Shown here: in pieces, positions 14,501 to 15,029 of the stretch | Numbering within the stretch: the first letter of the stretch is position 1 | Layout: each line of letters begins with the position of its first letter | Origin: an uncultured Clostridia bacterium | Lineage (GTDB): Bacteria > Bacillota > Clostridia > Peptostreptococcales > Anaerovoracaceae | NCBI GenBank assembly: GCA_938045615.1 | Contig: CALIBC010000205.1 | Location: 1-15,029 of the forward strand | Length of the DNA: 15,029 nucleotides | Direction of reading: 5' to 3' | The notes under the pieces: generated by a model | The model's database searches: none | What the model was told of the DNA's origin: nothing | What the model saw: the letters and a program-made list of their open reading frames with translations, nothing else | Translations under genes and position numbers: made by a program

Positions 14501-15029
14501 TTACCCCCACAGTTGCTGTTTATGAGTTGGGATGCTTCGAAGTTTAGGCGACCGCTACCTTTACGCTGCATCCCAGCACTTTAAGTTTTTTAATGTAAGC
14601 ATTGATTTTGCTCTCCTTATTGAACTGGTTATAATAATCCGCCCCAAGATCTTTGAATACTGTGCCATACTTGAGGATATGATATATAGCAATCAACATA
14701 GAGTGAGCAACAGCTACATACGCTTTCTTTGCCCCTCGGTGACTTCGCAGTCTCTGGAATTGTGCATAAAAGTAAGAGTCTCTTACTCTTGCTGCAGAAT
14801 GGGCGCAGATGACAAGGGTTTCTTTTAGGATGGCATTTCCTTTCGTTGTTTTACCCGACTTCCGCTTATGAGCGCTTTCATTATTTCCAGGACATATGCC
14901 TGCCCATGAGGCCAGATGCTTATCTGTGGGAAACCGCTCCATATCAGTGCCAATCACTGATATAACTGCTTTGGCACTAGCGTCGGCTATTCCAGGAATC
15001 TCCTTAATAGCCTCGACCGCCTGATGCTC
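14501..15029 (-). mobile_element. IS110-type insertion sequence, partial
   Basis: The transposase C-terminus and its downstream flank mark one end of an IS110-type element. The exact end cannot be placed: this family lacks obvious terminal inverted repeats and usually makes no target duplication. It lies somewhere between the stop at 14544 and the TPR ribosome binding site near 14440; 14501 is a guess. Confidence 0.45.
14544..15029 (-). CDS. IS110-family transposase, C-terminal part
   Basis: The reading frame is open through the window edge, so the N-terminal DEDD RuvC-like catalytic half lies outside. The visible 161 residues show the Transposase_20 features. A helix-hairpin-helix segment (EIPGIADASAK, residues 10-20 of the visible part) is followed by IGTDMERFPTDKHLASWAG, then CPGNNESAHKRKSG with the serine used in strand exchange by this family, and finally AQFQRLRSHRGAKKA and VAVAHSMLIAIYHIL near the C-terminus. 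The TAA at 14546-14544 is where the family usually ends. The element is a candidate vehicle for movement of, or rearrangement beside, the Ubl locus. The bridge RNA typical of this family lies beyond the window if it is on the upstream side. Confidence 0.85.
   Translation of the reverse strand, partial: EHQAVEAIKEIPGIADASAKAVISVIGTDMERFPTDKHLASWAGICPGNNESAHKRKSGKTTKGNAILKETLVICAHSAARVRDSYFYAQFQRLRSHRGAKKAYVAVAHSMLIAIYHILKYGTVFKDLGADYYNQFNKESKINAYIKKLKVLGCSVKVAVA

Noticed and set aside
1..15029. CRISPR arrays, tRNA and rRNA genes
   Set aside because: No regularly spaced repeats, no cloverleaf-type sequence and no rRNA-like segments were seen on either strand.

Overview
The window looks like a chromosomal accessory region of a low-to-mid GC Firmicute, most likely a gut-type Clostridia (Lachnospiraceae or Ruminococcaceae relative). 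The basis is the strong AAGGAGG-type ribosome binding sites, the TTG(-35)/TAnAAT(-10) promoters, an IS110 transposase of clostridial flavour, and the style of the neighbouring metallo-beta-lactamase and ferredoxin genes. Every gene I can support is on the minus strand, so transcription runs from high to low coordinates.

Region A (15029 to about 14470) is the C-terminal half of an IS110-family transposase, cut by the window edge. Region B (14430 to 7930) is a tightly packed gene row: an acidic TPR-like protein, a Lon-like AAA+ ATPase with no protease domain, a hairpin-bearing leader with a probable frameshifted small ORF, a ubiquitin-like beta-grasp protein (Ubl), a membrane-anchored zinc-binding protein, an E1-like (ThiF/MoeB superfamily) activating enzyme, an E2-like conjugating enzyme with a recognisable active-site cysteine, a JAB/JAMM isopeptidase with a perfect metal-binding motif, and a PP2C-type phosphatase. 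Region C (7850 to 3454) appears to have its own promoter. It encodes a 520-residue protein of unknown function, a eukaryotic-like Ser/Thr protein kinase whose GTG overlaps the upstream stop, a small interrupted reading frame, and a second TPR-like protein that is a paralogue of the first gene of region B. Region D (3453 to 1) is a more ordinary and partly decayed flank: an HTH-regulator relic, an MBL-fold hydrolase, a relic resembling the C-terminal half of SfsA, a NapH-type membrane polyferredoxin, and a second MBL-fold hydrolase with its own clear promoter.

The central observation is a complete ubiquitin-like conjugation cassette (Ubl, E1, E2 and JAB protease) in one locus with an AAA+ machine, a membrane-anchored zinc protein, a kinase/phosphatase pair, and two paralogous TPR-like proteins at its outer ends. 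Ubl/E1/E2/JAB operons are an established class in bacteria (for example the Bil antiphage systems). I do not recognise this larger layout with the ATPase and phospho-signalling module as a named system. I infer that conjugation, unfolding or remodelling, and phosphorylation act in one pathway, possibly defence or membrane-stress related. The substrate and trigger cannot be read from the sequence.
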